This document shows positions 25,985-35,300 of a stretch of 64,000 nucleotides of DNA, piece by piece. Position 1 is the first letter of the stretch. Every line of letters starts with the position of its first letter. The notes below the pieces were generated by a model. That model had not been told where the DNA came from, made no database searches, and worked only from the letters and a program-made list of their open reading frames with translations. A program made the position numbers and the translations under genes. Source of the stretch: Psoroptes ovis (Eukaryota; Arthropoda; Arachnida; Sarcoptiformes; Psoroptidae); the NCBI GenBank assembly GCA_002943765.1, contig PQWQ01000025.1:496001-560000 (forward strand). The letters are read 5' to 3'.

Positions 25985-26541
25985 ATTTTTTATTGCATTG
26001 AAAAAACAAATAGCCTTCCCTTCAACTCATATTAGAAAATACGATTATTAATGGCTAAACGCCTTAATTATTGATCAACAATAGCCTTAAGAGAGGCGTT
26101 TATGCATGCCAGCCAATGGGTTAAACATACACTTCATCATCAGCAAAAGAAAACCCCTTAAAATTAGCCTTTAAATCACCGAAAAAACCTTGATGATCAT
26201 AACCCTTAAAACACTCATCATTTTTGACAATTACTTTTTTGGTTAATTGAAAATTTACGGTTCCTTTTCACACAGACACACACACACACACATTATATAT
26301 TCGACAATTTCAATTAGAAAAATTCAAATTTTTTATTAACAAAATCACATTTTAACTCTTTTTTCAATTTTTCCAATTTTCAATTTTGTAAATTATGAAT
26401 TTTTTTATTTTGTTTGCCATTTTTTTTCAAATGAATAAATATCAAATGTATTTAGGCTGTCCGAAAAGTTGCGTCCGCTTAATCACAATGCTCATGAAAA
26501 TCGGCCAAAACTTTCCGGACAACCTAAATATATTCAATCAA
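25985..26541. other. Convergent 3' region between ABCH and mL37
   Basis: Both genes end toward this 557 bp stretch. It holds an imperfect hairpin (AAACGCCT near 26056 against AGGCGTTT near 26093), a CA run near 26280, and a subtype A MITE at 26452-26527 that ends 14 bp from the mL37 stop codon. Confidence 0.6.
26452..26527. mobile_element. Mariner-like MITE, family 1 subtype A, in the mL37 3' UTR
   Basis: TTAGGCTGTCCGAAAAGTTG to AACTTTCCGGACAACCTAA; shorter core (CTTAATCAC then GCTCATGAAAATCGG). Because it starts 15 bp after the mL37 stop on the minus strand, it is almost certainly transcribed in that mRNA. Confidence 0.86.
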
Positions 26542-27831
26542 TTAAATAAATTGTTTAATATGAAATGAATGTGTAGCCAGTAAATCAATGAATAATGGCT
26601 CGATATCATCGGTTAATGATCTTGGTTCACTGAGCCAAACTTGATTTTTTATTTGTGATGTATTATCATTATCATCAGTTGATTCTGGACGATTTAATTG
26701 AAAATATACGCAACCAATATTCATTGATTTTGGATTAATGAATAAACATTGAATTATTTGTGGTAAGTTATTATTATTGTTGATTGTCTGCTGTTGCATC
26801 GATGAATAACCATAACAAAACATAATCGATCTACCTTGATAATCTTCATCATTCAACATTCGTACATGATTATTTGATAAATAAATTGTATTAATTCGAG
26901 CATCTGGTGGTAATTTAAATTCAAAATCATTTGAATAGAAATTTCTTTCATCAAATCCAACTTTCCATGTAATTGGTGCGATTGATTTCAATGGTTTTTC
27001 GACAGTATTTTCTTGATAATTTGAATCAAATAATTCCATTGATTTTGATGTAGGTGAATTAGATTGAAGTAATGTAATGAAATCACATTCTAAATCCATC
27101 AATGTATAACTTTGATCTCGTTGAATTGGCCCATAAACACAATGTGGTCGTGATATATGCATTTGCACGAAATTCGGATTAAAACCATATGTTCGTTGGG
27201 TCCATAAATTTATTAATTCATAAATAGTTTGTAATATTAATGATTCTTGACGATTTACAGTCGGACCGTATACACGTGGTGGCCGTTGATCTAAATATGG
27301 AAATTCACGATTCAGGGGTAGTTTTTGCAGTGCACAATCATTTTCCAATGACCATTGTAAACGTCGACGGCAATGATCAAGGAAATCTTCGTCAATTTTT
27401 ATTTGAGATTTCATTTGTTCAACACCGGCAGGTAAACCATTTTCCAATATTGAATTTGAAAAATTTAGTGGCAGATTAATTGGTTCAATCAATCGTTTAT
27501 TGCGATGATAAATTAATGCTGCTTGTGGCTTATAATCGGGATCATCGACACTACCTTTAAGTGGTCGTTTAGAATATGGCCATGGTAATTTGAAATCATG
27601 ATTCATATCATGATGAAATTCTGCATCGATTTGTTGTTTGACATATAAATTTGGATTGATTACTTGACAATTTTCAGGCAATTGTTGTTCGATTACTTCC
27701 AGTGGTCGTTTAGCTTTAGCTTTCCATTGCATTTTATAATAAAAATGATCAGTATTTTTACGAGGTTTTTGGCCCCAACCTTTACCCCACCAGAAATATT
27801 TTGCATGTTTCAATGATTGAGTTAATTTCAT
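26542..27831 (-). CDS. MRPL37: Mitochondrial large-subunit ribosomal protein mL37
   Basis: Structural protein of the mitochondrial 39S ribosomal subunit. Single exon of 429 residues; human mL37 is 423. I recognise the family from several blocks: LIYHRNKRLIEPINLP with LENGLPAGV (counterpart of the vertebrate FHHRCRLLEG and LIEGLPEKV blocks), the carboxy block VYFQLNRPES with NQVWLSEPRSL, and IMFCYGYSSMQ. The start is the ATG at 27831-27829 (MKLTQSLKH); the frame is open 15 codons further up, but only to a TTG. The amino end is basic and aromatic, as expected for a mitochondrial presequence. It lies 180 bp downstream of the NF-YB stop on the same strand. It carries an Asn-rich insertion near residue 365. 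Confidence 0.85.
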   Translation of the reverse strand: MKLTQSLKHAKYFWWGKGWGQKPRKNTDHFYYKMQWKAKAKRPLEVIEQQLPENCQVINPNLYVKQQIDAEFHHDMNHDFKLPWPYSKRPLKGSVDDPDYKPQAALIYHRNKRLIEPINLPLNFSNSILENGLPAGVEQMKSQIKIDEDFLDHCRRRLQWSLENDCALQKLPLNREFPYLDQRPPRVYGPTVNRQESLILQTIYELINLWTQRTYGFNPNFVQMHISRPHCVYGPIQRDQSYTLMDLECDFITLLQSNSPTSKSMELFDSNYQENTVEKPLKSIAPITWKVGFDERNFYSNDFEFKLPPDARINTIYLSNNHVRMLNDEDYQGRSIMFCYGYSSMQQQTINNNNNLPQIIQCLFINPKSMNIGCVYFQLNRPESTDDNDNTSQIKNQVWLSEPRSLTDDIEPLFIDLLATHSFHIKQFI

Positions 27832-27898
27832 TTTTTCGAGAAATGAAAATATTTTCTCAAAAAAAAATAAATTCAAAAATTAATCACATGTGATAATA

Positions 27899-27930
27899 AT
27901 CGATACAATCGATAGTTGAAAAATCGATAC
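27899..27930. promoter_or_regulatory. Three ATCGATA motifs upstream of mL37 (DRE-like)
   Basis: ATCGATAC at 27899-27906, ATCGATAG at 27908-27915 and ATCGATAC at 27923-27930 fall 68-100 bp upstream of the mL37 ATG, in the 180 bp gap between NF-YB and mL37. In Drosophila, TATCGATA is the DRE bound by DREF at many housekeeping promoters. Function in this species is an inference. Confidence 0.45.
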
Positions 27931-28011
27931 TTTTTTCAAGAAAAAAATTTTATTTTTATTTTCTTCTAAAACAAAATAAATACAAATATTTATACAAATT
28001 GAATTGATCAA

Positions 28012-28686
28012 TCATTGTATTGAATCATCATCATTCGGATTATTGGATGAACAATAATCATCATCATCATTGCCATCGTTTGATTGGCCATAATTTGAAT
28101 TGGAATTATCATCATCATCAATCAAATGATTGGAAGACAAATTATCATTATCTTTATCATTACGTGTAATAAATTCACGATATTTCATCAGATATAATTG
28201 TAATGGTTTCAAATAATTATCAAAACCCAACACTGACATTGCAAACAATATATCATCACCATTAATTGTTTTACGTTTTTCATGTTTACACCGGTCACTT
28301 GCTTCACTTGTAATAAAACTAATAAATTCCGAAACACATTCTTGGATACATTCTTTGGCATCTTTGGCTATTTTGCCGTTTGATGGTATTGATTTTTTCA
28401 TTATACGTGATATATTTGCTATGGGTAAAAATCGATCTTGTTCACGCAGTAATGAATATTCAGCAATGTTATTCATAGAATTTGAATTATCATTCATCAA
28501 ATCTATGGAATTGTTGTTTGAATGATTTAAAATATTATCAGTGTTCGAATTGCAAGCCATTAAATTATTATTATCAGAATTATTACTATAAGTATTATTA
28601 TCAATCGATGATGATGATGGTGAATGATCTATCGATTGATTCGGATTGAAATCATTCGATGATGATTGTTGGTGCTGTTGATACAT
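28012..28686 (-). CDS. NFYB: Nuclear transcription factor Y subunit beta (NF-YB)
   Basis: Histone-fold subunit of the trimeric CCAAT-binding factor NF-Y. The 224-residue product has the conserved core at residues 81-171: REQDRFLPIANISRIMKKSI, then KIAKDAKECIQECVSEFISF, then the EASDRC-KHEKRKTINGDDIL segment and FAMSVLGFDNYLKPL. The flanks are Asn/Ser/Asp-rich and unconserved. The ATG is at 28686-28684. On the minus strand a splice acceptor (TTTACAAAGAAAG region, AAGCAG) lies immediately before cATG, and a donor (GTAAG) lies near 28748. A short 5' UTR intron of about 60 bp is therefore likely. Divergent from mL39. Confidence 0.96.
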   Translation of the reverse strand: MYQQHQQSSSNDFNPNQSIDHSPSSSSIDNNTYSNNSDNNNLMACNSNTDNILNHSNNNSIDLMNDNSNSMNNIAEYSLLREQDRFLPIANISRIMKKSIPSNGKIAKDAKECIQECVSEFISFITSEASDRCKHEKRKTINGDDILFAMSVLGFDNYLKPLQLYLMKYREFITRNDKDNDNLSSNHLIDDDDNSNSNYGQSNDGNDDDDYCSSNNPNDDDSIQ

Positions 28687-29042
28687 GCTGCTTTACAAAG
28701 AAAGAAGAATTAGTGGCAAGGAATTATTTCTAATTTCATCGAAACTTACGTTTTGATTGATTCAACAAAAAAAATTCAATTTTACCGCCAAAAAATTTCG
28801 AATTTTTAATCAATTAATTTAATTGGTTAATTTTTAAGAATCAATTTTTTGGAAATAATCCAATGAAATTCAAGTTTGTTGGTGATTGGCTGAAATTTTT
28901 TATCTTTATTTTGCTGCTCGTATAAAAACACACCCGAAATTTTTTTTCGTACAATTGTATATGGATGGTCCCTTTATTGTGAATTTTTGAACATGTGATT
29001 CGATGTGCTAAAAATTTCATTCAGTTAATTTGAATTAATAAA
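28687..29042. promoter_or_regulatory. Bidirectional promoter of NF-YB and mL39 with a perfect CCAAT box
   Basis: The 356 bp between two divergent ATGs contains TGATTGGCTG at 28883-28892, whose complement CAGCCAATCA is an ideal NF-Y site. A TATAAAA lies at 28921-28927 on the mL39 strand. The NF-YB side includes the likely 5' UTR intron (about 28688-28748). Confidence 0.6.
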
Positions 29043-30080
29043 ATGAGTGGAAGGCTATTGAATTTCATTTCTAGACGGTATTATCGTTTTGGACGTCGTG
29101 TATTGCCTGCCGGTTATTATGTACCGACCACCCTCTATGATCAACCACAAAATATTCAAGGTTTAAATGGGCAAATTAAATATCAAAATGAATTATTCAA
29201 TGAAGAGCTTGAGCGGCAAAAATCATTGGTGACAAGATGTGAAAAAATTGAAATTGAATTAGAAGATCCATTCAAAGCTTTCAACAGCTCTGACGATGAT
29301 GATCAATCTAATAATTATACATTAATGATGAATGCCAACATATCGACACCATATGATTGTGCAAAACATGTAAATGAATTGGTCAGAAATCGTTCAGTGT
29401 TAGCGTTGATCAATGATCAAGAATATTTCGATATGAATCAACCATTACGCCAGTCATGTCATATGAAACTGTTACATTTCAAACATCCAAATTGTATGCC
29501 ATGTAATTATGCTTTTTGGCGTAGTTGTTCAATGATATTGGCCAGTGTTATACCACATGCATTCAAAGATGAATTCAGCGTACAAATCGTATCGAAACCA
29601 ATGTCCGATTTGAATGGTGGAAGTTTTATTTGTGATATACTAATCGATAATCTTGATTTTGAATGGAAAACAACGTCGCAAGAATTACAATCAATCACAT
29701 CGATGTTATGGGATGAAATAACCAGATCCCTTCAATTTGAACGGCTACAAATATCGGCAAATCTGGCTCAAAAATTATTTGCCAATAATCGATTTCGATT
29801 AGCTGAAATCGAACGTGAAACATCGACCGATCGTCAATCATTTACAGTATATCGTTGTGGACAACATATTGAACTATGTGATGGTCCAATGATTGCCAAT
29901 ACATCACAAATTGGTTCAATTTATTTATCAGCCATACATTCGCTGAAACAATATCGTCGAAACATGAATATTTATCGATTTCAAGGCATTGCAATGCCTA
30001 AACAATTGAATATAAATCCATTTGCATATCAATTGATACGTAATCGTTCGAAATTATTGAATCCATTTGATTTAGAATAA
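29043..30080 (+). CDS. MRPL39: Mitochondrial large-subunit ribosomal protein mL39
   Basis: Component of the mitochondrial 39S subunit derived from a threonyl-tRNA-synthetase-like ancestor. Single exon of 345 residues; human mL39 is 338. Recognised by the TGS-like block at about 92-147 (NISTPYDCAKHVNELV, SVLALINDQEYFDM) and the following AFWRSCSMILASVIPHAFKD, which match the vertebrate protein closely. RFQGIAMPKQL near the carboxy end is also shared. The amino end (MSGRLLNFISRRYYRFGRRV) is basic with no acidic residues, a good mitochondrial targeting sequence. There is an acidic Asp/Asn insertion near residue 82-91. Second mitoribosome gene within 3 kb, flanking NF-YB with mL37. Confidence 0.93.
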   Translation: MSGRLLNFISRRYYRFGRRVLPAGYYVPTTLYDQPQNIQGLNGQIKYQNELFNEELERQKSLVTRCEKIEIELEDPFKAFNSSDDDDQSNNYTLMMNANISTPYDCAKHVNELVRNRSVLALINDQEYFDMNQPLRQSCHMKLLHFKHPNCMPCNYAFWRSCSMILASVIPHAFKDEFSVQIVSKPMSDLNGGSFICDILIDNLDFEWKTTSQELQSITSMLWDEITRSLQFERLQISANLAQKLFANNRFRLAEIERETSTDRQSFTVYRCGQHIELCDGPMIANTSQIGSIYLSAIHSLKQYRRNMNIYRFQGIAMPKQLNINPFAYQLIRNRSKLLNPFDLE

Positions 30081-30376
30081 ATACTTTAAATTTTTTATAT
30101 TTAAAAATGATTATTTGGGGATACCATGGAAACACATTGAATGCATCGAGATAAATATAATGAAAATTGTTGCATTGTCATCATTGGTTGTAATTGTCAC
30201 ATCATTAAACATATGGATATGATTATCTTTGTTTAATTAATTGTTTATTTATTATTATTTTCTATTATTTCATTGGATAAATCAATCGATCGTTGTTTTT
30301 ACTCCTCATTTATTTGGTCCTTTTACAATCAAATTCTTGGATTTATCCATGATTATCCAATTCATTAATTGAAATT

Positions 30377-31607
30377 ATGAAAAATTTCAAAGATAATCGT
30401 TCGAAATTTTTCCCGACCACCACCAGCTTATTGCTGTTCATTGCCTATGTCTGTTTATTTACGAATCAAGGTAATTTTACAGGTCGAATTTGAATTAAAA
30501 CTAATTCTAATTTGAAATTTAACAGGAATCTTGATCAAACTTAGCCAAACCAGCGATGATTCTGGTGAAAAATATGATTATAATTTCATTGAAGTTATAA
30601 TCGGTACTGAAATGATTAAATTATTAATCAGTTTAGCGCTATATGTACATGATTCTCATTATAATATTGGATTCGTATCGAAATTAATCAATGAAATTCG
30701 CTTGAATTATCGAACAGCAATACTTTATTTGATTCCATCCATATTATATTGTCTTTATAATAATTTATCATTCATCAATCTATCCAATTATGATCCAACA
30801 ACATATATGATTCTACTACAGCTACGTACAGTGATTACAGGGCTATTGTTTCAATTTATTTTCCGTAAATATTTATCCAAAAGACAATGGTTTTCACTTT
30901 GCTTGTTGACAATTGCTTGTATTGTCAAAGAAATGGGCCATTCATACGATGATAATTCATTGATTTCGAATATTTTCCAAAATATTTTCACAACGAATTT
31001 CATTTTAATCCTTTTACAATTATTTTGTTCATGTTTTGCTGGTGTTTATAATGAATATTTACTTAAAAATTCCGCAGATTCGAATGGAAATTCAGTCGAA
31101 ATTATTGTTCAGAATATTTTCATGTATTTAGATTCAATCATTTGTAATTTATTATTATATTTCATGGCAAATTTATTCAAAAATAATTCAAATAATCCGA
31201 TTGTAAACAATAATAATGATTCAATGATAATAATAATGCAGCAGCAGCAGCAGCAATCATCAACGACATCATCAATCATATTTAAGCCAATTATAATTGC
31301 AATAATGCTCAATAATGCAATAGCTGGTATTGTTACATCATTTTTCTTGAAGAATTTAAATTCAATATTGAAAACATTTGCATCAACAATTGAAATAATA
31401 TTATCGGCCATATTATGTTCATTTATATTTTCAATCAAAATTGATTTTCTTACATTTATTTCAATTATTTTTGTATGTATAGCCATCTATGTTTATTCAT
31501 TGAAACCGGTACAAAATAGTTACGGCCGAACAATGCCGAAATCATCGTTGGCCAAAAATATCGATATCGATGGCAGTACCACGAATGATTTAAAAAATTT
31601 AGTGTAA
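30377..31607 (+). CDS. Nucleotide-sugar transporter, SLC35A-like
   Basis: Golgi-type antiporter importing a nucleotide sugar. Two exons (30377-30470, 30526-31607) encode 391 residues, with about ten hydrophobic segments. Family marks are LIPSILYCLYNNLSFINL, DPTTYMILLQLRTVITGLLF, FAGVYNEYLLKN and FLKNLNSILKTFASTIEIIL, the usual order in SLC35A. The YNEYLLK-like motif points toward the SLC35A4/A5 (insect senju) branch, but substrate cannot be read from the sequence. A loop of about 30 residues rich in Asn and Gln (near residue 260-290) interrupts the middle. The first exon starts at the ATG 30377 and supplies most of TM1; its splice is in phase. The gene lies 250 bp upstream of the first EAPP exon. 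Confidence 0.87.
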
Positions 31608-31677
31608 TCAAAATTAATTAATTAAAAATTGATTTGAAAATTTTAATTTCGGAGAAAAAATCAAAATTCTAAAAATT

Positions 31678-31716
31678 CTATTTCCACTTGAATGGTTCGA
31701 CAAGTGGTAGAAATAG
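31678..31716. repeat. Short hairpin, shared with 1065-1102
   Basis: CTATTTCCACTTG pairs with CAAGTGGTAGAAATAG across about 10 bases. The same left half (CTATTTCCACTTGAA) followed by GTTTGACAA occurs upstream of SRP54. Only about 70 bp after the transporter's stop codon. Confidence 0.5.
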
Positions 31717-31853
31717 GTAGCAGAGAATTTTTTTCCATTTTCAAATCAAAACATTCGAATTTCGAATGAATGTATATTTGCAATTAAGATTCGATTTCGA
31801 TTGATGAATTTCTCTTGAGATATTTCTTATTTTCGTGGAAATAAAACTTCTTA

Positions 31854-32289
31854 ATGGATCGTAATGATTATTATTACAATGATATTTTGGATGGTTTGAG
31901 TGATGATCAATCATACAGTTCAAGGTAAGTGAATAATAATGAATTTTGCGTGTGTATTTTGTGTATGCGTGAGTGTATATGTATAAGGTTGACCGCAAAG
32001 TTTTTGCCGGTTATATCGTAGAAAATCATCTAAAAAATCGGCAAAAACTTTTCGGACAATCTAATATTTTAAGTGTAGTAAAAACAAACAATTGAATTGA
32101 ATTTGAAATTGAAATGAAATGCAAATAATATTGATCATAATGAATATTTCATAGTGAAAAGCTCATTAAATTCATAATGAATTGTCTCCACACAATTCAA
32201 TATATTAATGAAATGAATATCAATTGGTCATTTTCTGGAAAAATAGCTTTCTAGAACCCCGAGAATTAGCCCAAAGAGAGAAAAACTAA

Positions 32290-32320
<31 letters not shown>

Positions 32321-35300
32321 CGATCTTAACAAGTAATAATTGATAATAATAGCATTGATAATAATGATAATAATTCTTCATTTATAATAGTCTTTATAAT
32401 GTATATAAAATATTGCCTGTAAACAAATACCAAAATGATATATATTCGTATTCGTGTGCTCGAAATATATTTGGTGATTGTCCGAAAAGTTCATTCGGCT
32501 TAATCGAATAGAGTTGCTCAATGAAAATCGGCCAGAACTTTTCGGACAACCTAATATTGATATGCGATTTCAATAATCAAACTTCAAGTGAAATATTATT
32601 ATGAACACCTAAAAATATTGATAATTATTGTTTAAATCAGTCATTCTCAACCTTTTTTTCGCTGCGGCACACTGAAAAAAGGAAAAGCCTTTATTTCCAA
32701 AATCTTGCGGCACACCAAGTAAAGGAATGAGTTAGATTTACGAAATTTGGCGGCACATTTTTGAAATCTCGCGGAACACTAAAGTGCCGCGGAACACCGG
32801 TTGAGAATGACTGGTTTAAATTATTACTTTTGATCCTTTATTTTTTTTTTTGTATGAGAATTAATGTGGGTGAATGTGAATGAAAATGAATGAATTAATC
32901 GAAATATAATGAAATTCATTTTCAATTTCGATTCATTAATGGTTATTTCTATCAAAGAGAAATTGTCTATCTACGTATGATAATGATATATGAAATAATG
33001 AATAAACGAAAATGTACGATGTTGATCATGTGTGTGCCATGATGAGACATTTCACACCATATAATGGAGATACTGAGCTAATTTAAAATTATTAGGTGGT
33101 TGTCCGAAAAGTTCTTGCCAATTTTTCTAATTATTTTCTACGATATAATCGGCAAAAAACTTTTCGAACTACCACCTAATACAATTGATGACAATTGGCG
33201 AATTGCAAATTACAATTCTCTTTTTTTTCTTGATCTTTTTATTATTCTTATTTCTTATTTTTAGCTTCATTCAAAATCAAAATAGTTTCTTTCATCTTCA
33301 TCTTATTCATCTTCAATTGTCAACATTGTTATTAATAGAATTTATATTATTATTATTTCCATTGTTATAATATCAAAGATCGATCAATTTTCACTTCAAT
33401 TCAATTCGTTATTTTGAAAGATAGATTGAAAATGAATGAGAAATGAATTATAATTTCAATACAAAACCCTCGATTCGATACATTTTAATACACACAATTG
33501 AATTCTTTTCTTTGAATTGAATTGAATTGAATCGTAAATCGATTTAAGAAGCAGCAGCCGAAAAAAAAATTCAATTTAAATTTATTTTTTGTAAGTGAAT
33601 GAAAGATGAATGATTTAAGATAGAAAATAATAATTTAAACAATTTATCTCTCTGCACACATTGAATGTGAATGTATTAATTCAGTAAATTGCAAATTTTT
33701 ACAGAGAAAAAGTATTAGGCTGTCCGAAAAGTTCATTCGGCTAAATCACGATAGAGTTGCTTATGAAAATCGGCCAAAACTTTCCGGACAATCTAATATA
33801 ATATATTTTTTGTGGCGAATTTTTTATATTCGTGACTTTTGATCATTTTAATACTTTTTTTATATTTCATTAACCCTTTTAAGCATTATGAATTATGAAA
33901 AATGTCATTTCATTCCCTCATTCGATCATCATCATCATTAACGAAATATTTAAAATATTTGAGCAATTTTCGAATTCAAATTTTCATTCACCTGAAAAAA
34001 TGAAAAAGTTTTACCTTCGATGGAAAAATGAAAATTCCATTAAATGGCGTGAAATTGAACCAAAAATTGCACAAAAAAAAAATATTTTCGCCGATCAAAT
34101 TGTGATTCCGATCACAAAATATTTGAATGGTCTTTTTTTTATTTGGCTGTAAATTACACTGTTCAAACATTGCCATAAATGATTGACAAATCATTTTTTC
34201 AGGCCAAAATCGGCCCCTAAAAAAATGAATGAATGAATGAATCGACGACACCTGGCATACACATATATTCAAGGTAAAAATGTGCCATTTATGCCATTTT
34301 GATTTGAATGATTTGTATTTCATTCATTCATTCATTTTTTATGCTGACATTTTCATATATTCACACACATACATAGTAATTCTTTAGTATTTAGATTGTC
34401 CGAAAAGTTTTGGCCGATTTTCATGAACAACTCTATCCGATTAAGCCGAATGAACTTTTCGGACAACCTAAATATATTTTGGCAGTGAAGAAAACTTTTA
34501 CGGCAGAGCAAAATTCATTCATTTTTTTGTGTGCATTTTTTGAAGGCCAATTTTGAATTCATACCAGCTCACACATATTCACCAATATAACACCTGGTAT
34601 TTTTGGTGTTTTTTGGTTTTGTTTATTTCCAAAGGTTTTTCCTCTTTGAAATGAATCGAATTCAAAATTCAATTCCCATATGATTTATCCATGCACTGTG
34701 TCAAACATTTTCAAAGCAGCCAACCAGCAAACAGCAAAAATGAAAATCTGGCATATTTCATGGCATTTTCGAGGCGTCAAAATGATTATTTGCTGTGTTT
34801 GTTTGTGTGTTTGTGTTTACATGTATGAAGGTTACACCAGTAGTGGTTTTTATTTGGTATTTTCTGGTTGTCCGAAAAGTTCATTCCGCTTAACCATCAA
34901 TAGAGTTGCTCATGAAAATCGGCCAGAACTTTCCGTACAACCTAATATTTATTTATGGTCTCGTTGCTTAGAGTTATTCATTTATCTCCATTTACGTTTT
35001 GATTTTGATCCAAAATTTAATTTGAATTTTTTTTCCGAATTTCGGGTTGTTTGTTGTTGTTGAGATTTTCAATTAAATCCCTACGAAATGGCCCCTAGAG
35101 CCATCCGTTTTTTGTTGTCATTTGGTTTGGCTTACTTCGGTTTGGTTTGGTTGATGAATGGTCATTTGATTTGTTTCTTGTGTGTGTGGGTCTTTTCTTT
35201 GGTGGTGTATTTTTAGGTTTTTTTTCTCGGTAAATCTATGGCTATATATTGGTGTGTGTTGGTGTATAATTGTGTGGGTTTATTATGAGATTTTCTCTGT

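Noticed and set aside
27832..27876. Longer mL37 amino end
   Set aside because: The upstream extension begins at TTG rather than ATG; the first ATG is at 27831.
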